Source: Halobacterium rubrum (GTDB lineage: Archaea > Halobacteriota > Halobacteria > Halobacteriales > Halobacteriaceae). From it: a stretch of 64,000 bases of DNA. Below, piece by piece: positions 36,027 to 44,930 of the stretch (its first letter is position 1; every line of letters begins with the position of its first letter). The stretch covers positions 248,001 to 312,000 of the forward strand of contig NZ_JAJQQZ010000002.1 in assembly GCF_021729015.1 (NCBI RefSeq), in the 5' to 3' direction. The notes below the pieces were generated by a model, which was not told where the DNA came from, searched no databases, and saw only the letters and a list, made by a program, of their open reading frames with translations. A program made the position numbers and the translations under genes.

Positions 36027-37052
36027 ATGAACCGGTCACAGGTCTGGTCGACGCTGGTCGGGTTCGGCGCCGCGGCGGCCGTGTTCGCGGTGATGTTCTG
36101 GATCATCGGCACGGGCGACATCCTCGACGCGCTCGGCCGCGCCAGCCTCCCGCTCGTCGGCGTCGCCGGCGGGCTGATGCTGGGCTGGGTCGTCGTACAG
36201 GGGGCCTCGCTCTGGGTCGTCTGGCGGATTCTGGACATCTCGGTGCCGGTGCGGTCGGCGGTGCTCGTGTTCGCGGGCGCGGCGTTCGCGAACAACCTCA
36301 CGCCGTTCGGACAGGCTGGCGGCGAGCCGGTCGCTGCTCTCCTTACGACGGACGTCTCGGACGCCGACTACGAGACCGCGCTGGCGGCTATCGCCGGCGC
36401 CGACGCGCTCAACTTCGTCCCCTCCACCGGTCTCGGGCTGGTCGGCAGCGCCACGTACGCCGTGTTCAGCACCGTTGGTCCGCGGCTCCAGTCGGTCGTC
36501 TGGGTCGTCGGCCTGTTCGGGCTGACTGTCGGCGCGCTCGCGCTCGCCATCTGGTACGTCCGGGACGCGCTGAAAGCCACCGTGGTGCGAGTCCTCACAC
36601 CGCCGCTGCGCCTGCTCGCACGCGTCGTGCCCCGGGTCTCTGTCCCGACGCCCGAACGCGTCGAGGACGGCGTCCGGGAGTTCTTCGCCTCCCTGGAGCG
36701 CCTCGCTGCCGACCCGAGACGGCTCGCGAGAGCGCTCGCGCTGTCCACGCTGGGGATGGTGTGTCAGGCGACCGCGATGTGGGTCATCTTCGCCGCGCTC
36801 GGCACCCCCATCCCGCTCTACGTCCCGTTCTTCGTCATCCCCGTCGGCACCATGGCGGGCATCGGCCCGACCCCCGGCGGCCTCGGCAGCATCGAGTCCG
36901 TCCACGTCGTCCTCCTCACGGCGATGACCGGCGCCACCGCCCCGCTGGTCGCCGCCGCCGTCGTCATCCACCGCATCGGCGGCTTCTGGCTGACGATGAC
37001 CGTCGGCGGCGGGTCCCTCGCCGTGCTCCGGGCGCGGGCACGAGACGCCTGA
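36027..37052 (+). CDS. Flippase-like membrane protein (LPG synthase TM/UPF0104 family)
   Basis: A 341-residue protein with eight or so membrane helices. The family signature NNLTPFGQAGGEPVAALL lies at about residue 90 and GTMAGIGPTPGGLGSIES at about 270. The fold is the membrane domain of lysylphosphatidylglycerol synthases, also found alone as suspected lipid or glycolipid flippases. The gene follows the phosphatase-fold gene by 57 bases, which suggests joint work on envelope lipids or glycans. Lipid specificity cannot be read from sequence. Confidence 0.86.
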   Translation: MNRSQVWSTLVGFGAAAAVFAVMFWIIGTGDILDALGRASLPLVGVAGGLMLGWVVVQGASLWVVWRILDISVPVRSAVLVFAGAAFANNLTPFGQAGGEPVAALLTTDVSDADYETALAAIAGADALNFVPSTGLGLVGSATYAVFSTVGPRLQSVVWVVGLFGLTVGALALAIWYVRDALKATVVRVLTPPLRLLARVVPRVSVPTPERVEDGVREFFASLERLAADPRRLARALALSTLGMVCQATAMWVIFAALGTPIPLYVPFFVIPVGTMAGIGPTPGGLGSIESVHVVLLTAMTGATAPLVAAAVVIHRIGGFWLTMTVGGGSLAVLRARARDA

Positions 37053-37166
37053 CGCCCCGCGACGACAGGCCAGCGACCAGTAGTGCCCACGCTCGCCGTC
37101 GATTCCCGAAGTTCGGGCACGCGAACCGGCTTTATTCGTCGGCGGCCCCGACTCCCCACCGACCGG

Positions 37167-38036
37167 ATGGCGTCCACTCGCCACCCGCTCCCGGACTGGC
37201 TCGGGCCCGCAGCCGCGGTCGCGCGCTGGACTGTCCACAGCAACCTCCTCGTCTCGCTGGCCGCCACCGGCGCCGCCACCACGACCAGCGTGCTCGTCGA
37301 CGCCCCACTCGACCCGCTCGCGCTGTTCGTAGTGTTCGCCGCCACCCTGTTCGTCTACGGCGCCGACCGCGTCACGGACGCCGACGCCGACGCCGCAAAC
37401 CTCCCCGCTCGCGCCTCGTTCGCCCGCCGCCACGGCCGCCGCCTCCTCGCCGCCGGCGTGGTCCTCTACGCCGCCGCCGTCGCGCTCGCCGCCACCCGCG
37501 ACGTCCCCCACGTCGAGTTCGTCGCGCTCCCCGTCGTCGCTGTCGCCGTCTACTCCGGGCTGCGAGCCAAGCGCGTATTCCTCGTGAAGAACCTCCTCGT
37601 CGGCGCCGCCTGGGCAGCCGTCCCGCTCGGCGTCGGCGCGTACGCCCACCAGCTCGGCGACCCCCACGTCTGGCTGCTCGCGGGCTGGACGGGCGCCGTC
37701 ATCACCGTCGCTGCCGTCGTCTTCGACGTGAAAGACGTCGACGGCGACGCAGCCGCCGGCATCCGCACCGTCCCCGTCGTCTACGACCCCGCCACCGCCC
37801 GTCGCGCCGCGGCCGCCGCCAACGTAGTTCTCGCCGCCGCCGTCGCCGTTCTGGTCGCAGCCAGCGTGCTCCCCGCTCGCTTCCTCGTCCTGCTCGCCCT
37901 CCACGCCTACGTCGCGGCCTACGTCCCCTTCGCGACGCCCGACCGCAGCGCGCTCTTCTACGGTCTCGTGGTCGACGGCGAACACGTCGCGCTCGCAGTG
38001 CTGGCAGTCGCCCTAGACGCCGGCGGATTCCTGTAG
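37167..38036 (+). CDS. UbiA-family prenyltransferase
   Basis: A 289-residue integral membrane protein with eight or nine helices. The first aspartate-rich motif reads YGADRVTDADADAANLP and the second VVFDVKDVDGDAAAGIRTVP, the Mg-diphosphate sites of UbiA enzymes. Haloarchaeal members prenylate lipids, menaquinone precursors or carotenoids; which applies here is open. The ATG at 37167 follows a GGCTTTATTCG box by about 32 bases. It is the last protein gene before the tRNA-Tyr region. Confidence 0.84.
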   Translation: MASTRHPLPDWLGPAAAVARWTVHSNLLVSLAATGAATTTSVLVDAPLDPLALFVVFAATLFVYGADRVTDADADAANLPARASFARRHGRRLLAAGVVLYAAAVALAATRDVPHVEFVALPVVAVAVYSGLRAKRVFLVKNLLVGAAWAAVPLGVGAYAHQLGDPHVWLLAGWTGAVITVAAVVFDVKDVDGDAAAGIRTVPVVYDPATARRAAAAANVVLAAAVAVLVAASVLPARFLVLLALHAYVAAYVPFATPDRSALFYGLVVDGEHVALAVLAVALDAGGFL

Positions 38037-38359
38037 CCGCGGCCGTTCTCGACGTCGTTTACGCGGCTCTCAGAAAGTCGCGCTCCCAGACGTACGAGTG
38101 CGGACGGCGTTCGCAGGAGACGTCCGCCTGCCCAGAGTTGAACCGAGCCCGGACGGTGCCGCTCACTCGGCTCGCGAGCCTGCGGCTGCCGTCTTCAAAT
38201 CTACTCGGTTGGATTCGCGAAGGAAGTCCGCCCTCCCCGATTTGAACGCCGTGAGACGTGCTCGCTTCGCTGCGCGCGACTCACGAGCTCAATTCGGTTC
38301 GGGCGGACGTACGTCGCGCTCACGGGCTCACTGAGTTCGCGCGTTCGCGCAGAAGCAGT
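38037..38359. other. Gene-free stretch with tRNA-Tyr 3'-end relics
   Basis: No protein gene. It contains a degenerate tRNA 3'-end copy (38122-38144, GTCCGCCTGCCCAGAGTTGAACC), a perfect palindrome GGCTCGCGAGCC (38169-38180), a short inverted relic TTCAAATCT (38194-38202), and an exact copy (38225-38248). Further GC palindromes follow, such as GCGCGTTCGCGC near 38340. The pattern parallels the tRNA-Ser region. Confidence 0.6.
38225..38248 (-). repeat. Exact 24-bp copy of the tRNA-Tyr 3' end
   Basis: Identical to 38357-38380, which covers the last 21 bases of tRNA-Tyr and three bases of its flank. The copies are 132 bp apart. A second, diverged copy is at 38122-38144. Stacked copies suggest repeated integration and loss at this tRNA. 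Confidence 0.8.
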
Positions 38360-38432
38360 CCGCCCTCCCCGATTTGAACGGGGGACAAGTCGATCTACAG
38401 TCGACTGCTCTACCGGTCTGAGCTAAGGGCGG
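38360..38432 (-). tRNA. tRNA-Tyr (anticodon GUA)
   Basis: Read on the minus strand, the 73-base gene folds with acceptor CCGCCCT/AGGGCGG, an anticodon arm GTCGA-CTGTAGA-TCGAC (anticodon GUA) and T-arm CCCCGTTCAAATCGGGG. No CCA and no intron are encoded. A TTAAATTTC box about 30 bases upstream (38457-38467) is a suitable promoter. The 5' CC start is characteristic of archaeal tRNA-Tyr. Confidence 0.95.
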
Positions 38433-38538
38433 ATGCACCCAAACGTAGGCCGTGGTCGAAATTTAAGGGTTGTCATTCGGGCCGGGAGACAGCCGTCGGA
38501 CACGCCCAGGGATTTAATAACCCGGGGGCTGGTACTGT

Positions 38539-39138
38539 ATGACAATCGCCATGTCGAAAGTCACGTTCCGCGCGGACGACGACCTCGTCGCCGCCGTCGA
38601 GGACCTCGACGCCTCGAAGAGCGAGGTCATGCGGGAGGCGCTCCGCACGTACCTCGCCCAGCACGGCGAGCCCGCGGTCGGGAACGGTGGCGGCGGCGGC
38701 GACGCCGGGTCGCTGGACGCGGTGGTAGCGGACCGCGTGGACGAGCTCGTCGAGGACGCGCTCGGCGACCGCCGCGCCGGGGGAGACACCCACGCTTCGG
38801 CGGGTCGTGGGCGGGACGTGAACGTGAATATCACGGTCGAGTCGCCGGCCGCCACGAGCGTGGAGGCCGAGCGGACGGCAGCCACCGAGAGCGATCCCGT
38901 AGCTGCGGGCGGCGACCGTCACCCGGACCGCCAGCAGAACAGTCCGGCCGCTGACGGGTCGTGCAACCAGTGCGGGTCGACGCTGTCTGGCGACCATGTG
39001 TACTGTCCGAACTGCGGGGAGAAGGCGACACATCGCGTGTTCTGCGAGTGCGGCGACGAGGTGCGGGCTGACTGGTCGTTCTGTCCACACTGCGGTCGGC
39101 GAACGGCGTCGGCGGACGCTCTCGACCGGCAGGGGTAA
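38539..39138 (+). CDS. cdrL: CdrL: ribbon-helix-helix regulator with zinc ribbons
   Basis: A 199-residue DNA-binding protein. Residues 7-45 form a ribbon-helix-helix (KVTFRADDDLVAAVEDLDAS, then KSEVMREALRTYLAQHG). A long polar linker follows. The C-terminus holds a double zinc ribbon (CNQCGSTLSGDHVYCPNCGE and FCECGDEVRADWSFCPHCGR). Position and layout match CdrL of Halobacterium salinarum, described with CdrS as controlling the division gene ftsZ2. A GATTTAATAA box (38511-38520) precedes the ATG; an in-frame ATG at 38551 is an alternative. The stop codon lies inside a GTAAGAC motif. Confidence 0.85.
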   Translation: MTIAMSKVTFRADDDLVAAVEDLDASKSEVMREALRTYLAQHGEPAVGNGGGGGDAGSLDAVVADRVDELVEDALGDRRAGGDTHASAGRGRDVNVNITVESPAATSVEAERTAATESDPVAAGGDRHPDRQQNSPAADGSCNQCGSTLSGDHVYCPNCGEKATHRVFCECGDEVRADWSFCPHCGRRTASADALDRQG

Positions 39139-39294
39139 GACACCTGTTTACACCGCCGTTAATTATTTATCCCAAGGCAGTGTGGGTTGTCGTACGTAAG
39201 ACGGTCGTCTTACACGGGACCGCCGGACGGCGTGGCCCCTTCGCGCCGGGCCGGCGGTGTAAGACACGAGAGCGGGAGACCGGGTCCGTCTTAC
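39135..39294. promoter_or_regulatory. cdrS-ftsZ2 promoter with GTAAGAC-type operators
   Basis: TAATTATTTAT (39160-39170) is a strong TATA-like box. Four GTAAGAC or GTCTTAC elements surround it: 39135-39141 (with GTTTAC at 39146-39151), the 18-bp perfect palindrome GTAAGACGGTCGTCTTAC at 39196-39213, GTAAGAC at 39259-39265 and GTCTTAC at 39288-39294. The last pair is inverted with a 22-base spacer. Ribbon-helix-helix dimers bind such half-sites, so CdrS or CdrL binding is likely. The message would have a leader of about 120 bases. Confidence 0.75.
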
Positions 39295-39313
39295 CAACAC
39301 GGGGATACCAAAT

Positions 39314-39481
39314 ATGGAGCGTGTGACACTCCGGATTCCGGAACAACAGATCGACGAGGTGGAACAGATGGTCGAACGGGGGAAGTTCCCCAACCGCAGC
39401 GAGGCGATTCGCTCGGCCGTTCGCGAGATGATCGACGAACAGACGGACCAGACCGGTCCGAAGAACTGGGCGAAGGTGTAG
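39314..39481 (+). CDS. cdrS: CdrS: short ribbon-helix-helix regulator
   Basis: A 55-residue protein that is little more than one ribbon-helix-helix: the strand [20 protein letters not shown], then the [17 protein letters not shown] helices, ending GPKNWAKV. It lies four bases before ftsZ2 and downstream of cdrL, exactly the arrangement described in Halobacterium salinarum, where CdrS adjusts ftsZ2 expression and cell division. It is probably co-transcribed with ftsZ2. Confidence 0.9.
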   Translation: MERVTLRIPEQQIDEVEQMVERGKFPNRSEAIRSAVREMIDEQTDQTGPKNWAKV

Positions 39482-39485
39482 ACAG

Positions 39486-40670
39486 ATGCAGGACATCGTC
39501 CAGGACGCCCTCGACAACGCCGAAGCGGAACAGCGCGAGATGGACGCCGACGGCGACGGCGACGAGTTCGGTGACCCCCGAATCGTCATCGTCGGCGCTG
39601 GCGGCGCCGGCAACAACACGGTCAACCGGCTGTACAACATCGGCGTCGAGGGCGCCGACACCGTCGCCATCAACACGGACAAACAGCACCTGAAGATGAT
39701 CGAGGCCGACACGAAGATCCTCGTCGGGAAGTCCCTGACGAACGGCCTCGGCGCGGGCGGCGACCCCTCGATGGGCGAGCGCGCCACCGAGATGGCGCAG
39801 GGTACCATCAAGGAGGTACTCGGCGACGCCGACCTCGTGTTCGTGACCGCCGGCATGGGTGGCGGCACGGGCACCGGCGCGGCGCCGGTGATCTCGAAGA
39901 TCGCCAAAGAACAGGGCGCCATCGTCGTCGGCATGGTGTCGACCCCGTTCAACGTCGAGCGCGCCCGCACCGTCAAAGCCGAGGAGGGTCTGGAGAAGCT
40001 CCGCGAAGAAGCGGACTCCATCATCGTCCTCGACAACAACCGGCTGCTGGACTACGTCCCGAACCTGCCCATCGGCAAGGCGTTCTCCGTGATGGACCAG
40101 ATCATCGCGGAGACCGTCAAGGGCATCTCGGAGACGATCACCCAGCCCAGCCTCATCAACCTCGACTACGCCGACATGACCGCCATCATGAACCAGGGTG
40201 GCGTCGCCGTAATGCTGGTCGGGGAGACCCAGGACAAGAACAAGACCAACGAGGTCGTGAAGGACGCGATGAACCACCCGCTTTTGGACGTCGACTACCG
40301 CGGCGCGAGCGGCGGTCTCGTCCACATTACCGGTGGTCCGGACCTCACGCTGAAAGAGGCCGAGGGCATCGCAGACAACATCACGGAACGGCTGGACGCG
40401 AGCGCGAACGTCATCTGGGGCGCCCGCATCCAGGAGAACTACAAGGGCAAGGTGCGCGTCATGGCCATCATGACGGGCGTGCAGTCCGCGCAGGTGCTCG
40501 GCCCGAGCACGCAGAAGCAGGCCGACAAGTCCCGGGAAGAGCTCCAGGACGTCGACGCGTCGACCGAGCGCGCGACCGAGGACACCACCGCGGGCGGCTT
40601 CGGCGGCGCGCACTCCGACGGCGGCCAGGACGAGGTCGAGCAGGAGAACGGCCTCGACGTCATCCGGTAA
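39486..40670 (+). CDS. ftsZ2: Cell division protein FtsZ2
   Basis: Tubulin-family GTPase that drives constriction of the haloarchaeal division ring. The 394 residues include the nucleotide-binding loop [20 protein letters not shown] (GAGGAGNN core), the tubulin signature [16 protein letters not shown], and the T7 catalytic loop [11 protein letters not shown]. There is an N-terminal helix ([16 protein letters not shown]) and a C-terminal disordered tail ending in QENGLDVIR. CdrS immediately upstream marks it as the FtsZ2 paralogue rather than FtsZ1. Confidence 0.95.
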   Translation: MQDIVQDALDNAEAEQREMDADGDGDEFGDPRIVIVGAGGAGNNTVNRLYNIGVEGADTVAINTDKQHLKMIEADTKILVGKSLTNGLGAGGDPSMGERATEMAQGTIKEVLGDADLVFVTAGMGGGTGTGAAPVISKIAKEQGAIVVGMVSTPFNVERARTVKAEEGLEKLREEADSIIVLDNNRLLDYVPNLPIGKAFSVMDQIIAETVKGISETITQPSLINLDYADMTAIMNQGGVAVMLVGETQDKNKTNEVVKDAMNHPLLDVDYRGASGGLVHITGGPDLTLKEAEGIADNITERLDASANVIWGARIQENYKGKVRVMAIMTGVQSAQVLGPSTQKQADKSREELQDVDASTERATEDTTAGGFGGAHSDGGQDEVEQENGLDVIR

Positions 40671-40836
40671 GCCGCCACGCGCGGTCCCTTTTCACTGTCC
40701 GTCTCGCTGCCCGGCCAGTGTCGGCGCTCCCGCAGTCTCCGGTTTTCCGTTCTCCAGGTGCTTCGCTTCGACGCTGTGCGTCGCACTCACAGTTCCCCCC
40801 TGGGAGAGCGACAGAAAAAGACGATATCGGCTCGTC
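40671..40836. other. Convergent spacer ftsZ2/ncsA with hairpin
   Basis: No gene. It contains CGACGC-TGT-GCGTCG at 40769-40783, a 6-bp stem with a 3-base loop, within a wider imperfect fold from about 40750. It probably serves as a terminator region for both facing genes. Confidence 0.45.
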
Positions 40837-41805
40837 TTACACCGACTCGACGGCGTCGAGCAGCCCGCACTTCCGGCAGCGGTCCTGCGTCGTGGGGGCG
40901 CCACACGCCTCGCACTCGCCGACCGCCTCGCTGTCTTCGTCGCCGCCGTACTCGTCGGCGGCGAGGCTCGCCAGCTCCTCGTAGCCCGCCATGATTGAGT
41001 GGCGGGTCCCCGGGTGGTTCTCTTCGAGCTCGAGCAGGAGGTCCTGAATCTCGCCGCGGAACGCCTCGCTGGCGTGCGGGCACTCCTCCATGTGGACCGG
41101 GAGGTCCCGGAGCTGGGCGTACAGCGCGACCTCCTTCTCGGGGACGTCCCGCAGCGGTTTCGCGCGCGGAATCATCCCGTCTTTCTCGTTGCGCTCCCCG
41201 AACGGCCCGAGGCTCGCGTCGAAGTGTTTGGCGACCTGTTCGACGTTCCCCTCGAAGACGTTCATCAGGGCGGTCTCGGCCTCGTCGTCGAGGTTGTGAC
41301 CGGTGAGGAGTTTGTCCGCGTCGTACTCGTCGGCGTACCGCGCGAGCACGTCCCGCCGGAACACCCCGCAGTACGCACAGGGCGCCATGTCCAGGGGATC
41401 CTCCTCGGCGACGTCGTCCATCTCGACGTCGAACTCCTCGCGGTAGGTCGCGACCTCGTGGCGGATGCCGTGCTCGGCGACGAGTTCCTCGCAGGCGTCG
41501 AGGCTCTCGTCGCGGTAGCCCTCGATGCCCTCGTGAATCGTGAGCGCGACCAGTTCGACCCGCGGGTCCTCCTCGAAGGTGTCGTGGAGGATGTCCGTGA
41601 GGACGACGCTGTCTTTCCCGCCGGACAGTCCGACGACCCACGTATCCGGGTCCTCGGGGGTGGCGTCGGCGGGCAGCATGTCGTCCTCGCGGACGCGCCG
41701 CCGCACGCGGCGCTCCACGCTCTCGAGGAAGTGCGGCTCGCAGAGGTGGGCGCCGGAGTAGGCGGCGTGCATCACCGCGTCGCGGTCGCACTTCGTGCAG
41801 TCCAT
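40837..41805 (-). CDS. ncsA: tRNA 2-thiolation protein NcsA
   Basis: Adenylates and thiolates U34 of Lys, Glu and Gln tRNAs, using the ubiquitin-like SAMP2 as sulfur carrier in haloarchaea. The 322-residue protein has an N-terminal zinc finger (CTKCDRDAVMHAAYSG), the PP-loop VVGLSGGKDSVVLTD, the cysteines of PCAYCGVFRRD, the TGHNLDDEAET motif and a C-terminal zinc finger (CEACGAPTTQDRCRKC). The ATG (complement of 41803-41805) is preferred to a GTG three codons upstream because the zinc finger starts there. Confidence 0.92.
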   Translation of the reverse strand: MDCTKCDRDAVMHAAYSGAHLCEPHFLESVERRVRRRVREDDMLPADATPEDPDTWVVGLSGGKDSVVLTDILHDTFEEDPRVELVALTIHEGIEGYRDESLDACEELVAEHGIRHEVATYREEFDVEMDDVAEEDPLDMAPCAYCGVFRRDVLARYADEYDADKLLTGHNLDDEAETALMNVFEGNVEQVAKHFDASLGPFGERNEKDGMIPRAKPLRDVPEKEVALYAQLRDLPVHMEECPHASEAFRGEIQDLLLELEENHPGTRHSIMAGYEELASLAADEYGGDEDSEAVGECEACGAPTTQDRCRKCGLLDAVESV

Positions 41806-41987
41806 CGGCCTCACGTAGCAGCGTCGGTTGTTTCACCGTTTCGGGACGCGCGCGAGCAGCGACTCGTAAATCACATACCGGGATAGCAAATCGCGGTGCG
41901 GCGGGCGGACCCGGGACACAGATTCGCTCGCAGGGAAGCACGGCCGCTGGCCGACGTGGTGGAGCGCGGGCAGAGGAAACAGCGCTG

Positions 41988-43364
41988 TCAGGCCGTCTCG
42001 TCGTGGAACCAGGCGGTGAGCGTGCGCGTGGCCTGCTTCTCGACGCCGTAGGGGACGAAGACGAACGGGATCGGCGAGTCGAAGGCGCGGTCGCCGTACA
42101 GCCCCCAGTCGCCGACCGAGCGCGTGGTGCCGCCGTACGCGATGGGGATGTCTTCGAGGGCCTGGGGCTCGTACTCGGGGACGTAGGACTGCTCGATCCA
42201 GACCTCGTGGACGGGGACGCCGAGTTCCTCGGCGAGGCTGGCTTCGAGGCGGTCGGCGTGCTCGGAGAGCCAGTCGCCGAAGTCGTCGATGTCGGCGTCG
42301 ACGCGGTCGGCGTACGCGATGCGGTGCTTCCAGCACGTCTCCGGGAACTCGCGGCCGCGGAAGCGGTCGTAGAGGTCGGCGAGCGTCGAGTCGGGGTGGT
42401 CGCGCGCGGCGACCCGGAGGCGTTCGAGGATGGTGTTGTCGTCGATGCCGCCCTCGAGGACGGCGTCGATGGTCACTGGGGGGTCGTCGCTGAGCGCGTC
42501 GAGTTCGTCCAGCATGTCCCGGAGGAGCGCGTGGGCGTACACCGACTTGTGGTGCTGGGTCACCCACATGTACAGCGCGATGCGGCCCTCGAGGTAGTTC
42601 CCGATGGTGGAGAGAGCCTTGTCCGAGAGCGCCAGCCCCTCGTCGGGGTGGGCGGTGTAAGACGCGACCATGCGGGCGGTGTCGAAGCTGAGGACGTCGG
42701 CGCCGGTCATCTGGTTGTCCCGCGTGATGTAGTCCAGGCGGTCGACGTCGATTGGGGAGTGGAGTATCTGGGCGGCGACGCCGTGCTGCCAGCGGCCGCC
42801 GCGCTCGTACGCGAGGCTGTAGCCGAGGACGTGGGCGCACACCTCGTGAGGGGCGACGTCCATCGATTCGAGGGCGTCGGCGAACTCTCGGCAGACGAGC
42901 AGGCAGCCGAACAGCTCGTGCGGGCTGGCCTCCCGGAGCGGCGCGTCGCCGACGCCGGCGTCCGCGAACGTCTCTTGGAGGGCGTAGTCGGCGAGTCTGT
43001 CGAGCAGCTCCTGCCGGTCGAGGTAGCGCTCGCCGAGGTGGGAGAACGGTGGGTGGCCGACGTCGTGCAGGAGCGCCGCGCACTCCAGCGTGCGCTGGAT
43101 GTCGTCGAGCTCGGCGGTGGTGGCGTCCTGGTAGAAGTACCGCTGCTCGCGGAGGTTCTCGAAGACGGTCTTCGCGAGGTGGTAGACGCCGATGGAGTGC
43201 TCGAAGCGCGTGTGATTCGCGCCCGGGTAGACGAGGTTCGTCGCCGACAGCTGGCGGACGTGCCGGAGCCGCTGGAACGGCTTCCGGTCGACGATGCCGT
43301 CGAGGAGCGCCGCGTCGAGTTCGACGTAGCCGTGGACTGGGTCCTTGAGTTGCGTGGTTGGCAT
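41988..43364 (-). CDS. HD-domain phosphohydrolase (SAMHD1/dGTPase-like)
   Basis: A 458-residue protein with the conserved N-terminus KDPVHGYVELDAALLDGIVD, the first histidine in HTRFEHSIGVYHLAKTV, the HD pair in ECAALLHDVGHPPFSHLGE, and the second aspartate in DVDRLDYITRDNQMTGADV. These are the ligands of SAMHD1-type dNTP triphosphohydrolases, so a dNTPase role is likely. The C-terminal 120 residues (about YGGTTRSVGDWGLYGDRAFD) are less conserved. It is not obviously in an operon; 182 bases separate its end from the ncsA start. Confidence 0.85.
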   Translation of the reverse strand: MPTTQLKDPVHGYVELDAALLDGIVDRKPFQRLRHVRQLSATNLVYPGANHTRFEHSIGVYHLAKTVFENLREQRYFYQDATTAELDDIQRTLECAALLHDVGHPPFSHLGERYLDRQELLDRLADYALQETFADAGVGDAPLREASPHELFGCLLVCREFADALESMDVAPHEVCAHVLGYSLAYERGGRWQHGVAAQILHSPIDVDRLDYITRDNQMTGADVLSFDTARMVASYTAHPDEGLALSDKALSTIGNYLEGRIALYMWVTQHHKSVYAHALLRDMLDELDALSDDPPVTIDAVLEGGIDDNTILERLRVAARDHPDSTLADLYDRFRGREFPETCWKHRIAYADRVDADIDDFGDWLSEHADRLEASLAEELGVPVHEVWIEQSYVPEYEPQALEDIPIAYGGTTRSVGDWGLYGDRAFDSPIPFVFVPYGVEKQATRTLTAWFHDETA

Positions 43365-43449
43365 GGCTGGGGGTGAACGATGGTCCGGCGAGCGGACCGC
43401 TCGGAGATTGTCGGACGGACGGCGGGCAGCGGCCTCCGTCTTTCGGTCT

Positions 43450-44835
43450 TCAGGCGTAGGCCTCGAACTCCCGACCGAACGCGGCGAAGTACGCGACGCC
43501 GGCGAGCCCGACGACGGTCGCGAGCGTGAACGACAGTTCGGGTCCGGCAGTCAGGGTGGCGTCGACGACCGGAACCGGGGCCGTCCAGTCGCCCTGATAG
43601 AGGACGCCGCCCAGCGCGGCGCTCGGGATGACGACGGTGTTCCGGACGAGGTAGTACGTGCCCGTGACGCGGCCGCCGGCGTCCTGCTCGGCGGGCCCGA
43701 CGATGAGCGCCTTGTGCGCGGGCAGTCCCGCGAACCGTAGCCCGGAGTACGCGAACAGCGCGACGAGCGCCCACTGGTCGGCGGGCGCGTTGACGAGCAA
43801 CACCGGAAACGTCGCGTAGACGAGGAAGCCGAGGCCGACCACGGGCTTGAGGCCCGTGCGTTCGGCGAGCTTCGACACGGGGACCTTCGTGAGGATGGCG
43901 ACCGCCATCTCGACGGACAACAGCACGCCGAAGAACGCCGCCGGGGGCAGCGAGACGCCGAACCCCGTGAAGCCGACGTCGAGGTATCGCGTCACGACGA
44001 CGACGAAGAACACGTACACCATCCCGTTCGCGAACCGGATGAGGGTGTCCGCGAGCAACAGCGGGCGCAGCGTCTCGGGCATCGCTGCGAGGTCACGCCT
44101 GATGGCGTCCAGTCCCTCGAAAGAGTCGCCGATGGTGTCTTCGGATGCGTCGTAGAGGGAGTGCTGGGCGACAGTCGCGACGGCCGCGAACCCGGTCGCG
44201 AGCAGGAGCACGTACTGGAACCCCAGCTGGAACTCGTAGACGGCGAGCACGCCGGCCGCGATGGCGGGCCCGAGCAGGAAGCCGACGCGGCGGAAGATCT
44301 CGGTGCTCGCGAACCCCATCGCGAGCCGGCCCGGGTCCACGGACTGCTTCACGATGGCGAACGTCGCGCCGAGCCCGAACGACTTCCACGCCTGCGTCAG
44401 GAACAGCCCGACGAACACCCACACCCACGCGCCGACCGCCCAGCCACCGAGGTCCAGCGGCCCCAGTGCGACCTCGGGGACGACGAACCCGGGCAGCATC
44501 GGGGCGGCCGCCCACACGAGGAACCCCACCGTCGTCACGACTGCGAACGCCGTCAGCGCCACCCGGGAGCCGACCCGGTCGGAGAGCGCGCCGCCCGGGT
44601 AGGGGTAGACCGCCGAGATGAGGTTGCCGAGACTGCCGTACAGGCCGACGACGGCGCCGCCGGCGCCGAGCGTGAAGATGTACTCGGGGACGTACCGCGT
44701 GGTCATCTGGAAGGCGAGGCTGAACACGAGCATCGCCACCGACAGCACGAGCACGTCCGGCTCCAGGGCGAAGAACTGCCGGTAGGAGTCGAACGCGTCG
44801 ACCTCCCCGGGCTCCTCGGCGGCGCCGTCTGCCAT
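43450..44835 (-). CDS. MFS transporter
   Basis: A 461-residue protein with twelve predicted membrane helices. The loop between helices 2 and 3 has the major facilitator motif A in the form GALSDRVGSRVAL, and a second, weaker copy (VSKLAERTGLKPVVG) sits between helices 8 and 9. The long cytoplasmic loop between halves contains the amphipathic segment GDSFEGLDAIRRDLAAMP. The substrate is not predictable. The start MADGAAEEPGEV is chosen at the ATG complementary to 44833-44835; upstream in-frame codons are in the divergent promoter. Confidence 0.87.
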   Translation of the reverse strand: MADGAAEEPGEVDAFDSYRQFFALEPDVLVLSVAMLVFSLAFQMTTRYVPEYIFTLGAGGAVVGLYGSLGNLISAVYPYPGGALSDRVGSRVALTAFAVVTTVGFLVWAAAPMLPGFVVPEVALGPLDLGGWAVGAWVWVFVGLFLTQAWKSFGLGATFAIVKQSVDPGRLAMGFASTEIFRRVGFLLGPAIAAGVLAVYEFQLGFQYVLLLATGFAAVATVAQHSLYDASEDTIGDSFEGLDAIRRDLAAMPETLRPLLLADTLIRFANGMVYVFFVVVVTRYLDVGFTGFGVSLPPAAFFGVLLSVEMAVAILTKVPVSKLAERTGLKPVVGLGFLVYATFPVLLVNAPADQWALVALFAYSGLRFAGLPAHKALIVGPAEQDAGGRVTGTYYLVRNTVVIPSAALGGVLYQGDWTAPVPVVDATLTAGPELSFTLATVVGLAGVAYFAAFGREFEAYA

Positions 44836-44930
44836 ACCAGGGACCACGCAGGGCGCCCACGTTACTCCTCGGGTTCGGGAGCCACCGGCGTTGCACAACG
44901 GTTTTCGGCACACGCCCGCTAACGGGGTGT

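Noticed and set aside
36036-37985. A 649-residue minus-strand frame opposite the flippase-like and UbiA genes
   Set aside because: It is low-complexity acidic and glycine-rich shadow sequence; the plus-strand genes have clear membrane-protein signatures.
42650-42665. GTGTAAGACG inside the HD gene (and CGTCTTACACC at the end of ncsA), similar to the cdrS operator half-site
   Set aside because: Single half-sites within coding sequence without an inverted partner are likely chance matches.
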